Shown here: positions 19,601-28,887 of the stretch, piece after piece
Layout: the number at the start of each line of letters is the position of its first letter
How positions within the stretch are numbered: the first letter of the stretch is position 1
NCBI GenBank assembly: GCA_016208765.1
Contig: JACQXK010000032.1
Coordinates: 1-54,384 of the forward strand
Reading direction: 5' to 3'
From: Candidatus Omnitrophota bacterium
GTDB taxonomy: Bacteria; Omnitrophota; Gorgyraeia; Gygaellales; Profunditerraquicolaceae
Length of the DNA stretch: 54,384 nt
Translations under genes and position numbers: made by a program
Notes under the pieces: model-generated
Told to the model about the DNA's origin: nothing
Seen by the model: only the letters and a program-made list of their open reading frames with translations
Databases searched by the model: none

Positions 19601-21367
19601 TCACCTCTTGAATAATTTCTTTAATTCTTCCTTTGAAGGTACCCCTTTTGTGCCGAATATCTCCTGATTATCCACCAGATACGCCGGCCCAATCATAACC
19701 TTAAGCTCCTTGTTTAATTTAATATTCTCGCCCAATAATGCCTGGCCTTCCTCACCGCGGGCGCATGTTTTTATTTTTTGCTCATCCATATTTCCCAAAC
19801 AATCCTGCCACCATGAAGAATTGATATTTTTTGCGCGGCAGCTTAAATAATCCCAATAATTATCCGGATAATATTTCTCTACGCATGCACAACGCAAATA
19901 TTCTTCCACCTCAAGGTTGCCCCCTCTGGCGCTAAACTTACCATCTTCCTGCGCCGCAAGAAAATGTACCTGCGGTTTAAAATCCTTGATCACGGCTAAA
20001 AGTTCCGGCGTCGTTTTATCGTTAAGGCTAAAGAAAATATCAAGCTTGCCTTTTATTTTCTCCCTGCTGATAAAATAACTCAACCCCACAAAAGAAGGCT
20101 TTAACATAAAAACATTTCCCTTATCATCAAGGTTTGCTTTCAAACCCGCAAATAAACTTTCTTTTGCGATTTCTTTACCTAATAAATAAGCGGGAAGCCC
20201 CGTGATATTTAACTTTTTAACCAGTTCCTCAGCCTTCTTTTCAGGATAATAAAGATAAGAAATACTTATCCCTGGGAATTGCATCTTTAAAAAATTGACT
20301 ACGGCTGAGGTATCACAAACTTTGCAAGAACGCAGAGTAATTACCTGTAGTTCAATTTTATCTGCCTCGCTGAATACACATTTTGCATTAAGCGTTCCTG
20401 CTTCCTGGCAAACCCCGACAAGGCCTTCCTTCTTGCATCCTGCATCAGAAAAACAACGCGGCAAGATAGAAAGGATTGTTTGATCATCGGCGATTTTATC
20501 TGACAAACGCAAACCCTCAACCTTGTAATTTACAATTTTATTATTTTTGATATCTAAAGTAGCTCTTCCTATTTTTCTTCCCTGCCATGACGGCCTGAGG
20601 ATCAAAGTATCCCCTGCCTTGGAAGAAACATCACCTTTTCCAATGCTGTGCCCTGTGATCAAAACGTTTATGCCCTTAACTTCATTTAATAAATTTAAAT
20701 CTTCGCTTTCTCCTAAATGGCTTAAGACAAGTATAATATCCGCTCCATTTTTACGCATTTCTGGTATTACCTGCATCAACGCCTGCTTAGGGTCTATAAA
20801 CTTAACCCCCTTGGCTTTTTCCATTGCCGATAAAGTAGTCAGGGCGGTAATACCCACTTTTACGCCGTCTGTTTCCTTAATAATATAAGGCAAAGATTTA
20901 TCAATCCTGCAATTAGCAGAAATAAAATTTAATTTAGTTTTATTGATATTGTCTTTTAAGAAATCGGCTCCGAAATTAAGCTCTTCGTCTCCGATTGCAA
21001 CCGCATCATAACCCATCAACTCCATTGCCCTAAGATTTACCAATGTGCGCTGTGTATCCAGCTCGGTATTTTGCGCATATTCATCAAGGACTCCGCCTGC
21101 AAAGAACCCTCCGGAATCCAAAACCAGCGCTCCTGGATATTTCTTTTTTAATTGTTTTAAAAGAGTTGCGCGCCGCGCAATGCCTCCATCGCGCTCTATC
21201 GGGCAGCTGCACGGATAAAGCATAGCATGCGTTTCACCAGTGAAAAGAAATGTGATGTCCTTTGCAAAGGCTGGCGCAGCAGACAACATGTTACAACCAA
21301 TAAACAATATTACCGAGCATAATGCCACATTAAACATGCGGCTCACAAAGCATGCTATCCTCTTCAT
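19601..21367 (-). CDS. Exported UshA-like metallophosphatase-fold protein with thioredoxin-like segments
   Basis: The 588-residue protein has a signal peptide (about 1-36) and then a calcineurin-like/UshA fold (about 37-300) with PCSCPIERDGGIARRATLL near the start. Several canonical metal ligands are altered: the first motif reads GETH instead of DxH, the GGD position is GGF, the usual GNHE motif is GDEE, and the GHxH motif is GHSI. SHLGE and GHS keep their His. From about 340 there is a thioredoxin-like region with VITLRSCKVCDTS (CxxC), and from about 440 another segment rich in paired Cys. It overlaps serA by 4 nt. It may be an inactive phosphatase used as a redox or binding protein; a 5'-nucleotidase call would be unsafe. 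Confidence 0.65.
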   Translation of the reverse strand: MKRIACFVSRMFNVALCSVILFIGCNMLSAAPAFAKDITFLFTGETHAMLYPCSCPIERDGGIARRATLLKQLKKKYPGALVLDSGGFFAGGVLDEYAQNTELDTQRTLVNLRAMELMGYDAVAIGDEELNFGADFLKDNINKTKLNFISANCRIDKSLPYIIKETDGVKVGITALTTLSAMEKAKGVKFIDPKQALMQVIPEMRKNGADIILVLSHLGESEDLNLLNEVKGINVLITGHSIGKGDVSSKAGDTLILRPSWQGRKIGRATLDIKNNKIVNYKVEGLRLSDKIADDQTILSILPRCFSDAGCKKEGLVGVCQEAGTLNAKCVFSEADKIELQVITLRSCKVCDTSAVVNFLKMQFPGISISYLYYPEKKAEELVKKLNITGLPAYLLGKEIAKESLFAGLKANLDDKGNVFMLKPSFVGLSYFISREKIKGKLDIFFSLNDKTTPELLAVIKDFKPQVHFLAAQEDGKFSARGGNLEVEEYLRCACVEKYYPDNYWDYLSCRAKNINSSWWQDCLGNMDEQKIKTCARGEEGQALLGENIKLNKELKVMIGPAYLVDNQEIFGTKGVPSKEELKKLFKR

Positions 21368-22950
21368 ATTCTTATTGTCCTCACTTTTAGGATATTCTCA
21401 ATTTTATTGATCTTCTCCAGCATCTCCTGAGAAACCGGGCTGTCAACATTTAAAATACTTATCGCCTTGCCTCCGGGAACATCCCTTCCAAAGGTCATCG
21501 CCGCAATATTAATATTATGCTTTCCAAAAAGAGTCCCGAGGCTGCCGATAATTCCCGGCTTATCCCAATTCTGCGCCACGATCATTTCTCCGGCGGGCGT
21601 TGCCTCTACATAGTATTCACCGATTTTAACAATACGCGGCTGTTTATTAGCAGCAAGGGTCCCTGCGACTTTCTTGGTTTCCTTATCAGTCTTTATTTCC
21701 ACCTGGATCAATGTAACGAATTCGCCCTCTTTTGATGATTTAGAATCCCTGACATTAACCCCTCTTTCTTTTGCAAGGGTTAAGGCATTTATAAAATTCA
21801 CCGTCTCCTGCAGGATCGGGAAAAGAACCCCCTTTACGATTGCCATTGTTAACGGCCTCAACTCCTGCTTAACAAGCTCTCCGCTGTAAGTTATATTAAC
21901 TTCCTGAAGCCTGCCTTCAGCCAGCTGCCCGGCAAAAAGGCCAAGCTTCTCTGCCAAATTTATATAAGGCTCAAGGACCTTGTAGACATCAGCATCTACT
22001 GAGGGATAATTTGCCGCGTTCTTAATCCCTTTTCCTAAAAGCGCATCACGCACAATCTCAGCTACCTCTACCGCCACATTTACCTGCGCCTCCTCGGTAG
22101 ATGCACCCAAGTGTGGAGTAGTAATAACCGCATCAAGTTTTAAAAGCTCATTATCAGGATCAACCGGCTCTTTTTCAAAAACATCAAGCGCCGACCCGGC
22201 AACTTTTCCTTCCTTGATTGCCTGCGCCAAAGCCTGCTCATCAATTATTCCTCCGCGCGCGCAATTTACCACGCGCACGCCTTTTTTCATCATGGCAAAT
22301 TGTTCAGTAGAGATCATGTGCCGGGTTTCTTCCGTAAGAGGCGTGTGCACTGAAATAATATCTGCCTTTTTTAAAAGATCATTTAATTCCACAACTTCTA
22401 CAGATAATTCTTCCGCAACTTCACGCGATAAAAATGGATCATACGCCAAAACCTTCATCCCAAAAGACTGGGCGCGCTTGGCAACTTCTTTGCCAATGCG
22501 TCCGAAACCCACAACCCCCAGATTTTTGTTATATAATTCAACACCCATAAATTTTGAACGTTTCCACTCCCCCTTCTTCATGGAAATGTTTGCCTGAGGA
22601 ATGCTTCTGGCGAGCGACAAAATCATGCTCATGGTATGTTCAGCCGTAGACAAGGTATTGCCTCCGGGGGTGTTCATCACGATAATGCCTTTTTGAGTAG
22701 CCGCTTCCAAATCCACATTATCAAGCCCTACTCCGGCCCGTCCGACAACCTTTAATTTATCAGCACAACTTAATAAATCTCTGCTCACCTTGGTTGCGCT
22801 TCTGACAATCAAAGCATCGTAATCTTTAATTATGGGTTTTATTGTATCCGGTTTCAGGTCAGTCTTGACATCAACCTGAAAATCCTTAATATCCTGTAAT
22901 ATTTTTAACCCTTCATCCGATAACGGGTCGCTAACCAATATCTTGAACAT
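21364..22950 (-). CDS. serA: D-3-phosphoglycerate dehydrogenase
   Basis: SerA oxidises 3-phosphoglycerate to 3-phosphohydroxypyruvate, the first step of serine synthesis. The 528-residue protein is the long form: a substrate domain, an NAD-binding Rossmann domain with VVGFGRIGKEVAKRA near 148, the catalytic TPLTEETRHMI and NCARGGIIDE near 230, the intervening ASB domain, and a C-terminal ACT domain (about 455-528) that in relatives senses serine. A GGAGG site precedes the ATG at 22950. The aminotransferase gene that ends 15 nt upstream probably supplies the next step. Confidence 0.97.
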   Translation of the reverse strand: MFKILVSDPLSDEGLKILQDIKDFQVDVKTDLKPDTIKPIIKDYDALIVRSATKVSRDLLSCADKLKVVGRAGVGLDNVDLEAATQKGIIVMNTPGGNTLSTAEHTMSMILSLARSIPQANISMKKGEWKRSKFMGVELYNKNLGVVGFGRIGKEVAKRAQSFGMKVLAYDPFLSREVAEELSVEVVELNDLLKKADIISVHTPLTEETRHMISTEQFAMMKKGVRVVNCARGGIIDEQALAQAIKEGKVAGSALDVFEKEPVDPDNELLKLDAVITTPHLGASTEEAQVNVAVEVAEIVRDALLGKGIKNAANYPSVDADVYKVLEPYINLAEKLGLFAGQLAEGRLQEVNITYSGELVKQELRPLTMAIVKGVLFPILQETVNFINALTLAKERGVNVRDSKSSKEGEFVTLIQVEIKTDKETKKVAGTLAANKQPRIVKIGEYYVEATPAGEMIVAQNWDKPGIIGSLGTLFGKHNINIAAMTFGRDVPGGKAISILNVDSPVSQEMLEKINKIENILKVRTIRI

Positions 22951-22965
22951 ATCTCATCCTCCGGA

Positions 22966-24102
22966 TTATTTTAGAAATACTTCCTCTGCTGCTTTAACAC
23001 CTGAACCTAAGCTAAATTTATGCCCCATCTGCTGCAAAACTTTCTCAAGGCAGGAAATCCCTGCAATAATGTCAAACTCTTCAATAAAACCCATGTGCGC
23101 GATGCGAATCACCTTGCCCTTTAACACATCCTGCCCCCCGGCAATAGTTATCCCGTAAGTATCACGCATGGTTTTAACAAGCTTTTCACCGTCAATTCCC
23201 GCAGGCAGTTTTGCCGCAGTAACCGCATCAGATGCGGCGCTCGGCGCAAAAAGCTCTAAGCCCAGGGCCTTTACAGCTGCACGCGTTGCATCAGCCATTT
23301 TCTTATGGCGTGTAAATACCTTTTCCAAACCATCTTCTTTCATCATTGCCAAAGCTTCAATTAAAGCAATAACCAAAGTAACTGCCGGAGTAAAAGGAGT
23401 ATCTGTCTTTTCAATGGCTTTCTTGGCTTTTCTTAAATCAAAATAATAGCGGGGAGATTTTGATGCCTCGCACAACTTCCACGCCTTGGGGCTTACCGAA
23501 ATAAAACCAAGCCCCGGAGGAAGCATCAGGCCTTTTTGCGAACCCGAAACCACCACATCACAACCCCATACATCAGTCTTTAGGTCAATAGCTCCCAACC
23601 CGCTGATTGCATCTACCACCAAAACAGCCGGAGTATCTTTAACAACCTTGCCAATTGCCTCCAGATCATTGGTAACTGCAGTTGAGGTTTCGCAAAGTGT
23701 TGTAAAAACTGCCTTAATATTTGGATTAGCCTTTAATCTTTTCTGGATTTCAGATGGATCAACTGCCTTACCCCACTCAACATTTATAATCTCGGCATTA
23801 ATGCCGTATGCCTTGCATATCTCGGTCCATCTTTCACCAAACTTTCCTCCGTGGACAACCAGGGCAGTATCGCCGGCAGATAACAAATTAATTACTGCCG
23901 CTTCCATTGCTCCTGTTCCGGAAGAAGCAAGAATAAAGACATCATTCTGGGTCTGGTAAATGTATTTTAACCCGTTAGTAGCTTCTTTTAATATCTCCTG
24001 GAACTGCGGAGTGCGGTGATGAATAATAGGCCTGCTCATTGCTTCAGAAACCTTAGGCGGCAATGGAGTAGGCCCCGGAGTTAATAGGTAGTTTTTTCTC
24101 AT
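22966..24102 (-). CDS. Class V aminotransferase (serine-glyoxylate/phosphoserine type)
   Basis: This PLP enzyme resembles alanine-glyoxylate and serine-pyruvate aminotransferases. The 378-residue protein begins with NYLLTPGPTPLPPKV, has HHRTPQF near 28 and ASSGTGAMEAAV near 60, and carries the PLP lysine in SGSQKGLMLPPG near 190. Directly next to serA, it is the obvious candidate for a non-homologous phosphoserine aminotransferase making O-phosphoserine, since no serC or serB is in view. Serine-glyoxylate transamination is the alternative. An AAGGA ribosome-binding site supports the start. Confidence 0.88.
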   Translation of the reverse strand: MRKNYLLTPGPTPLPPKVSEAMSRPIIHHRTPQFQEILKEATNGLKYIYQTQNDVFILASSGTGAMEAAVINLLSAGDTALVVHGGKFGERWTEICKAYGINAEIINVEWGKAVDPSEIQKRLKANPNIKAVFTTLCETSTAVTNDLEAIGKVVKDTPAVLVVDAISGLGAIDLKTDVWGCDVVVSGSQKGLMLPPGLGFISVSPKAWKLCEASKSPRYYFDLRKAKKAIEKTDTPFTPAVTLVIALIEALAMMKEDGLEKVFTRHKKMADATRAAVKALGLELFAPSAASDAVTAAKLPAGIDGEKLVKTMRDTYGITIAGGQDVLKGKVIRIAHMGFIEEFDIIAGISCLEKVLQQMGHKFSLGSGVKAAEEVFLK

Positions 24103-24116
24103 ACTGTTGTCCTTTC

Positions 24117-24725
24117 TTATTTCTTCTTTCCTAATGCAATTACTTCGTCAATTAAACCGTATTCTTTTGCTTCCTGAGCTGACATAAAATAATCCCTGTC
24201 TGTGTCCTTCTGGACTTTATCCAAAGACTGTCCGGTATGATTAGCCAGTATCTCATTTAACCTGTCGCGCATCTTAAGGATTTCCTTGGCATGGCGGGAG
24301 ATATCTTCTGCCGCACCCTGCACTCCGCCCCAGGGCTGGTGGATCATGATCCGCGAATTCGGCAGCCCGTGGCGCTTTGTCTTTGCACCGGCGCATAACA
24401 ACAACGCGCCCATGCTGGAAGCCTGCCCCACGCAATAGGTAGCCACATCACATTTAACAAATTGCATCGTGTCATAAATAGCAAGCCCTGCAGTAACTGA
24501 GCCTCCCGGTGAATTGATATAAACATTAATATCCTTATTCGCGTCCTCCATCTGTAAAAATAACATCTGGGCGATAATAAGGTTTGCCACATAATCATCA
24601 ATAGGCGTGCCGATAAAAAGTATGCGGTCTTTTAAAAGGCGAGAATAAATATCATATGCCCTTTCGTAACCGCGAGAAGTCTGTTCAATTACCATCGGAA
24701 CCAGTGTCTGCATTTTTGTCTCCAT
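24117..24725 (-). CDS. clpP: ATP-dependent Clp protease proteolytic subunit
   Basis: ClpP forms the 14-subunit serine protease chamber that works with ClpX or ClpA. The catalytic Ser is in [15 protein letters not shown] and the His in [10 protein letters not shown], with the Asp further on in [10 protein letters not shown] start it at the ATG at 24725 (202 residues) because GGAGG lies 7 nt before it; the frame is open to 24761, but that would add 12 atypical residues and overlap tig. tig and clpP are adjacent, as in many bacteria, although clpX is not next. Confidence 0.96.
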   Translation of the reverse strand: METKMQTLVPMVIEQTSRGYERAYDIYSRLLKDRILFIGTPIDDYVANLIIAQMLFLQMEDANKDINVYINSPGGSVTAGLAIYDTMQFVKCDVATYCVGQASSMGALLLCAGAKTKRHGLPNSRIMIHQPWGGVQGAAEDISRHAKEILKMRDRLNEILANHTGQSLDKVQKDTDRDYFMSAQEAKEYGLIDEVIALGKKK

Positions 24726-24742
24726 CACTAACCTCCGTAGTT

Positions 24743-25621
24743 TTAAGCTGCTTCCTGCCAATCCGCCTCTTTAAGCAAAAATTCCATTACCTTACGCGGC
24801 ATTGCATCATCCAAAACGATATTTTCTTTCTTGGCAATCTCCGCTAAGATCAAATAGATCTTCACCTGTTCTTTTGCAGCCGGTTCAATCTGGCTAAGCA
24901 TATCTTTTTCCCGCTCATCAATCTTCTCGCGCGGCATTCCTTTTAAAGCCAAATCAACCTTGGTCTGGCGCAACATTTCTTCCACCTGACGATTAACCAG
25001 CGACTTAGGCAATTCAAAATTTAAATCCTTGGAAATCCCGGAAATGACCTCAGACTCAATCCTCTGGCGCTGAGCATTTTCTTTTTGTAAGAAAATCTGC
25101 CTTTCTAAAGCCTTCTCAAGTTCTGCTAAATTAGGGTAGCTGATTGATTTTGCAAAGGCATCATCAAGAGTATCCATCTTTCTTGCCTCTTTTAAAGAAT
25201 CAAGGCTATGTTTAATTTCATCCGGACCGACAGTAATCTTATTATAGGTAACTTTTATTCCTCTGTATTTCTTTAAAGCAATCTCCGGGTTAACCTCAAT
25301 TCGTGCCTTAAAAGAAAGTGAATTTCTGTCAAGTTTCACATCAAATATCTCAGGAAGCTCAACCACATCAAGCTTTTCCTGTTCAAGCGCCTTGTTATAC
25401 ACATCCGGCACCAGCTCTTTTAAAACCTGCTCATGCACAGCCCCGGAATAATGCTTTTCCAGCATGTCCCGCGGAGCATTGCCCGGGCGAAAACCCGGAA
25501 CCTTAGCCTCTTTGGCAACCGCCTTAAAAACTTCTTCAAATTTATTCTTTACAGCCTCACCGCTTACCTCAATTGTCATTTCTCTTTTAATGCTGTCAAT
25601 TTTTTTTACTTCAATTTTCAT
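24743..25621 (-). CDS. tig: Trigger factor lacking the PPIase (FKBP) domain
   Basis: Trigger factor is the ribosome-bound chaperone that meets nascent chains. The N-terminal ribosome-binding domain is clear, with [18 protein letters not shown] near residue 40, and the C-terminal helical chaperone domain is present (about 155-292). The protein is only 292 residues against the usual 420-450: after the segment [19 protein letters not shown] it passes straight to [11 protein letters not shown], the sequence that normally follows the FKBP domain. The peptidyl-prolyl isomerase domain is therefore missing cleanly. The ribosome-binding site GAGGAAG and the tig-clpP order support the call. Confidence 0.93.
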   Translation of the reverse strand: MKIEVKKIDSIKREMTIEVSGEAVKNKFEEVFKAVAKEAKVPGFRPGNAPRDMLEKHYSGAVHEQVLKELVPDVYNKALEQEKLDVVELPEIFDVKLDRNSLSFKARIEVNPEIALKKYRGIKVTYNKITVGPDEIKHSLDSLKEARKMDTLDDAFAKSISYPNLAELEKALERQIFLQKENAQRQRIESEVISGISKDLNFELPKSLVNRQVEEMLRQTKVDLALKGMPREKIDEREKDMLSQIEPAAKEQVKIYLILAEIAKKENIVLDDAMPRKVMEFLLKEADWQEAA

Positions 25622-25669
25622 TTCTTCCTCACTAGTGGTTAATTGGTTGTTGTCCAGGCTACCTTTTAA

Positions 25670-25738
25670 GTCATTCCCGCGAAAGCGGGAATCCAGCCAT
25701 CACTGAAACGCCTGGATGCCCGCGTACGCGGGCATGAC
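25670..25738. repeat. Paired palindromic repeats of dRS3-like type
   Basis: Two 20-nt hairpin-forming units lie in opposite arrangement: ATTCCCGCGAAAGCGGGAAT (25673-25692) and the perfect palindrome ATGCCCGCGTACGCGGGCAT (25716-25735). The outer TCAT/ATGA and inner CCAG/CTGG pieces also match as inverted copies. The first fits the ATTCCC-N8-GGGAAT pattern known from Neisseria dRS3 repeats. The element fills the 129-bp gap between tig and lptB. Confidence 0.75.
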
Positions 25739-25750
25739 AACTTAATTAAG

Positions 25751-26473
25751 TTACATCCTAAATTTCTCACCAAGATAAATCTGTCTTGCCCTTGGATTAC
25801 TTATCAACTCATCTGCCGTACCAGAAATCAGAATCTTCCCTTCGGCGATTAAATAAGCCCTATCAGTAATAGAAAGGGTCTCCCTGACATTGTGATCCGT
25901 CAAAAGAATCCCCAGCCCTTTTTCTTTTAGTTCCTTTATAATTTCCTGCGCCTCATTTACTACAATCGGGTCAATCCCGGAGAAAGGCTCATCCAAAAGT
26001 ATAAAGGAAGGATTGGTAACCAGCGCTCTGGTAATTTCAAGTCGCCTTCTTTCACCGCCCGATAAAGTGTAAGCTTTGTTTTTGGCCAGATGCGCAATAT
26101 TCAGCTCATTCAACAAAAGCTCAAGCCTTTTTTTACGTTCAAATTTAGAAATAGACAGAGTTTCCAAGATCGCCATAATATTTTCTTCTACGCTAAGCTT
26201 CCTGAAAATAGAGGCTTCCTGCGATAAATAAGCTATACCAAAACGCGCGCGCTCATGAATAGGCAGATTTGTAATATCATAATTATCAAAGATAATTTTC
26301 CCGCGGTTTGGCGGAATAACCCCGACTACCATATAAAATGTCGTGGTCTTTCCGGCGCCATTGGGGCCTAAAAGTCCCACAATCTCGCCGCGCTTGACCA
26401 AAAGGTCAACCCCTTTTACCACTTCCCGGCCGTCATAAGACTTTGCCAGGCCCTTAATTTCCAGAAGGTGCAT
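25751..26473 (-). CDS. lptB: LPS export ABC transporter ATPase LptB
   Basis: LptB powers extraction of LPS from the inner membrane with LptF/LptG and passes it to LptC and LptA. The 240-residue ATPase has Walker [17 protein letters not shown] (near 35), Q-loop [15 protein letters not shown], the signature [11 protein letters not shown] and Walker [24 protein letters not shown] is typical of LptB rather than amino-acid ABC ATPases. It overlaps the upstream lptC-lptA fusion by 20 nt. lptF and lptG are not in the window. Confidence 0.96.
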   Translation of the reverse strand: MHLLEIKGLAKSYDGREVVKGVDLLVKRGEIVGLLGPNGAGKTTTFYMVVGVIPPNRGKIIFDNYDITNLPIHERARFGIAYLSQEASIFRKLSVEENIMAILETLSISKFERKKRLELLLNELNIAHLAKNKAYTLSGGERRRLEITRALVTNPSFILLDEPFSGIDPIVVNEAQEIIKELKEKGLGILLTDHNVRETLSITDRAYLIAEGKILISGTADELISNPRARQIYLGEKFRM

Positions 26474-27371
26474 TGGCTAAATTCTCCGTTGAGTAAATCA
26501 CAAGCTTCGGCCTGCCGCGCAGAGTGATCTTCTTGTCGGAAACAGAATAAATTGCTTCCTGGCTGTAGGAAACATTTTCTCCCCGCACAACCCGGACATG
26601 GCCACGGGCGATGATCTTATCAACCTTACTGTTGATCATGCCGGAAGTTTTATCAGTATTCCCTTCTTCCTGGTCTTTTTTTGCTTTACTGGAAGAAACA
26701 AAATAAATATCCAATTTATCGCTGTAAATTGCCGTATCGCGCCTATCTACTTTAACATTATTATTAAAGGAAGCAAGATTTTTCTCATAATCAATCTCAA
26801 GCGGCCCGTCACAAGTTACAATAATCTTCTCTTTAAGGCCCTCGGGAGTCGGATTTATATTCAGGGTTACATCTTTTTCAAGGGCTACTTTTTTTAACCC
26901 CGGCTCGCCTTTTGCCCCGGTTGCCTCTACTGAAACATTCTGCCTTTCAATATTTACCTCGTCTTTAGTCGTCACCATTTGGGCTTTTCTATCCCAATCC
27001 AAAGAATTTGTGGTTAATTTTGTTCCGGAGGTAGTGGTGATCACCACATTCTTTTCCAGATGCACCTTGCCATTGGCCTTGTTAAAATCTCCGGTATCAG
27101 CAACCAGGTTTACATTTTCTTCTTTTCCATAAAGGTTCCCCTGGACCGTAGTAAGTTTTACCGAATCCATCATTATATCTGCGGTTTTTCCTGACATATC
27201 CCAGGTCTTCTTACCCTTTTCACCGTAACCGGCAATAGAAAAATCGTTGATCTGCTGGCCGGATTCTGCTGCAGTGCCTTGCTCAACAACCGGCTGAGCT
27301 TCCTGGGCATAAGAATTGAGGCAAAAAAATAACGAAACAACAACGACAAAAATAATTTTCCTAAACATCAT
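26454..27371 (-). CDS. LptC-LptA fusion-like periplasmic LPS transport protein
   Basis: The 305-residue protein has an N-terminal signal or anchor (about 1-22, ending SYAQ). An LptC-like segment follows ([20 protein letters not shown] and a [12 protein letters not shown] repeat, about 40-150), and then an LptA/OstA-like beta-jellyroll (about 165-300), including the family stretch [15 protein letters not shown] and the C-terminal [12 protein letters not shown]. The two halves together would make a continuous periplasmic slide for LPS. The position directly before lptB and after kdsC matches the classic kdsC-lptC-lptA-lptB order with two genes merged into one. The exact boundary between halves is uncertain. 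Confidence 0.8.
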   Translation of the reverse strand: MMFRKIIFVVVVSLFFCLNSYAQEAQPVVEQGTAAESGQQINDFSIAGYGEKGKKTWDMSGKTADIMMDSVKLTTVQGNLYGKEENVNLVADTGDFNKANGKVHLEKNVVITTTSGTKLTTNSLDWDRKAQMVTTKDEVNIERQNVSVEATGAKGEPGLKKVALEKDVTLNINPTPEGLKEKIIVTCDGPLEIDYEKNLASFNNNVKVDRRDTAIYSDKLDIYFVSSSKAKKDQEEGNTDKTSGMINSKVDKIIARGHVRVVRGENVSYSQEAIYSVSDKKITLRGRPKLVIYSTENLANAPSGN

Positions 27372-27900
27372 AAAGTTTTAAAGCATCCTGCCATTTATCC
27401 TGCGCCTTAAGAATTAACTCAGCAACTTCACGCACAGCCCCCCGGCCGCCGGACCTGATTGTAATATATGCAGCATTTAGCTTGATCTCCGGCAAAGCAT
27501 TAAATACTGCGATAGGAAACCCGACTCTTTTCATTAAGCATAAATCAACAAGATCATCCCCGACAAAACAAATTTCACTTAAATCAACTTTGTATTTTTT
27601 TAATATTTTATTTAGAGCATCCGTTTTCGGAGAAACATTGGCATAGACCTCTTCAACGCGCATATCGCGCGCACGCGGAATAATTGCGCGCGAACCTTTG
27701 GCGGTAATTAAAATCGTCGGGATACCGGCGGCCTTTTTTAACAGATAAACCCCCAAGCCGTCGTGCACATCAAAGAATTTCATGTCGCGGCCGCGGGAAT
27801 CATAAATTATCCTGCCGTCGGTAAGCACACCGTCAACATCCAGCAAAAGAAGCTTTATATTTTTTAATTTGCTTAAAATTGATTCATCTATTGTCTTCAT
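27361..27900 (-). CDS. kdsC: 3-deoxy-D-manno-octulosonate 8-phosphate phosphatase
   Basis: KdsC removes phosphate from Kdo-8-P. It is a capless HAD phosphatase of 179 residues with the nucleophile motif LLLDVDGVLTDG (near 17), DVHDGLGVYLLKKA near 43, motif III Lys in ARDMRVEEVY and motif IV CFVGDDLVDLCLM near 112. It lies between kdsD and the lptC-lptA fusion, as in many Gram-negatives, and overlaps the latter by 11 nt. Confidence 0.95.
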   Translation of the reverse strand: MKTIDESILSKLKNIKLLLLDVDGVLTDGRIIYDSRGRDMKFFDVHDGLGVYLLKKAAGIPTILITAKGSRAIIPRARDMRVEEVYANVSPKTDALNKILKKYKVDLSEICFVGDDLVDLCLMKRVGFPIAVFNALPEIKLNAAYITIRSGGRGAVREVAELILKAQDKWQDALKLYDV

Positions 27901-27918
27901 AATGACTTTCTAACCTTG

Positions 27919-28887
27919 CTAAACTACTCCTGCCTTTAACAGATCCTGTACATCTAAAAGGCCGACCGGCTTGCCATTAGCGTCTACTACCGGAACCTCA
28001 TCTATTCTTTTTTGCTGCAATATGCGCATTGCCTCCGCCGCCAGCATATCTTTATTTACTACCGAAGGCCCCTTTGTCATCACTTCGCCTACTTTGCGCC
28101 TGGGCAGTTCCGGATCTGTTTCCAAATGCCTGCGCAAGTCTCCGTCGGTAAATATCCCCTTTAATTTGCCGTTTCTATCCACCACCGTGGCAGAACCTGC
28201 GCGCGCCTGAGTGATCTTTAACAAAACCTCGGAAACCTTCCTGTCCTCAAGCACCACCGGATTCGCAGTGCCCCGGCGCATAATATCCTCTACTTTTAAA
28301 AACAAACGCCTTCCCAAAGCCCCCCCGGGATGATAAAAAGCAAAATCCCTTTCTTTAAACCCTTTGAGTTCTAGCAAACAAACTGCCAAAGCATCTGCCA
28401 TGGCCAATGTTGCAGTAGTTGATGCTGTTGGTGCCAATCCTAAAGGGCAAGCTTCTTTCTTTACAGAAACATCCAAAACCACATCGCTATATTTTGCCAA
28501 AACCGACTTGACATTACCGGTCAAAGCAACAATCTTTGAGCCTATTTTCTTTAAAAGCGGCAGGAGCTGGCGCATCTCCTCGGTTGATCCGCTGTTAGAA
28601 ATAATAATTACAATATCCTCGGAGGTAACCTTGCCCAAATCACCATGAATTGCCTCGGCGGTATGCAAAAATAAACTGGGAGTCCCGGTAGAAGCCAGGG
28701 TAGCAGAAAATTTCTGGGCGATAATTCCGGTTTTTCCCATTCCACTCACCACAACCCTGCCTTTAGTTTTAAAAACCAAATCTACGGCTTTTATAAAATT
28801 ATTCCCGATCCGCGGTTTTAAATTCTTAATCGCCTGCGCCTCAATATCTAAAACCTCTTTTGCCCGCTTAAGCATATTCATTTTCAT
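27919..28887 (-). CDS. kdsD: D-arabinose 5-phosphate isomerase
   Basis: KdsD converts ribulose-5-P to arabinose-5-P, the sugar precursor of Kdo. The 322-residue protein has an N-terminal SIS domain (VVVSGMGKTGIIAQKFSATL near 45, ISNSGSTEEM near 95 and the conserved HGDLG) and two C-terminal CBS repeats (about 205-320). The conserved His in AEAIHGDLG is present. It overlaps kdsA by 4 nt, so Kdo synthesis genes are translated as a block. Confidence 0.95.
   Translation of the reverse strand: MKMNMLKRAKEVLDIEAQAIKNLKPRIGNNFIKAVDLVFKTKGRVVVSGMGKTGIIAQKFSATLASTGTPSLFLHTAEAIHGDLGKVTSEDIVIIISNSGSTEEMRQLLPLLKKIGSKIVALTGNVKSVLAKYSDVVLDVSVKKEACPLGLAPTASTTATLAMADALAVCLLELKGFKERDFAFYHPGGALGRRLFLKVEDIMRRGTANPVVLEDRKVSEVLLKITQARAGSATVVDRNGKLKGIFTDGDLRRHLETDPELPRRKVGEVMTKGPSVVNKDMLAAEAMRILQQKRIDEVPVVDANGKPVGLLDVQDLLKAGVV

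Noticed and set aside
19601-21367. Plain 5'-nucleotidase call
   Set aside because: Several metal ligands of UshA are replaced, so the activity cannot be assumed.
23486-23959. Plus-strand open frame of 157 codons
   Set aside because: It lies fully antisense to the class V aminotransferase gene, whose motifs are certain.
25673-25735. Palindromes after tig read as a Rho-independent terminator
   Set aside because: No U-tract follows either stem, and the structure matches a repeat family instead.
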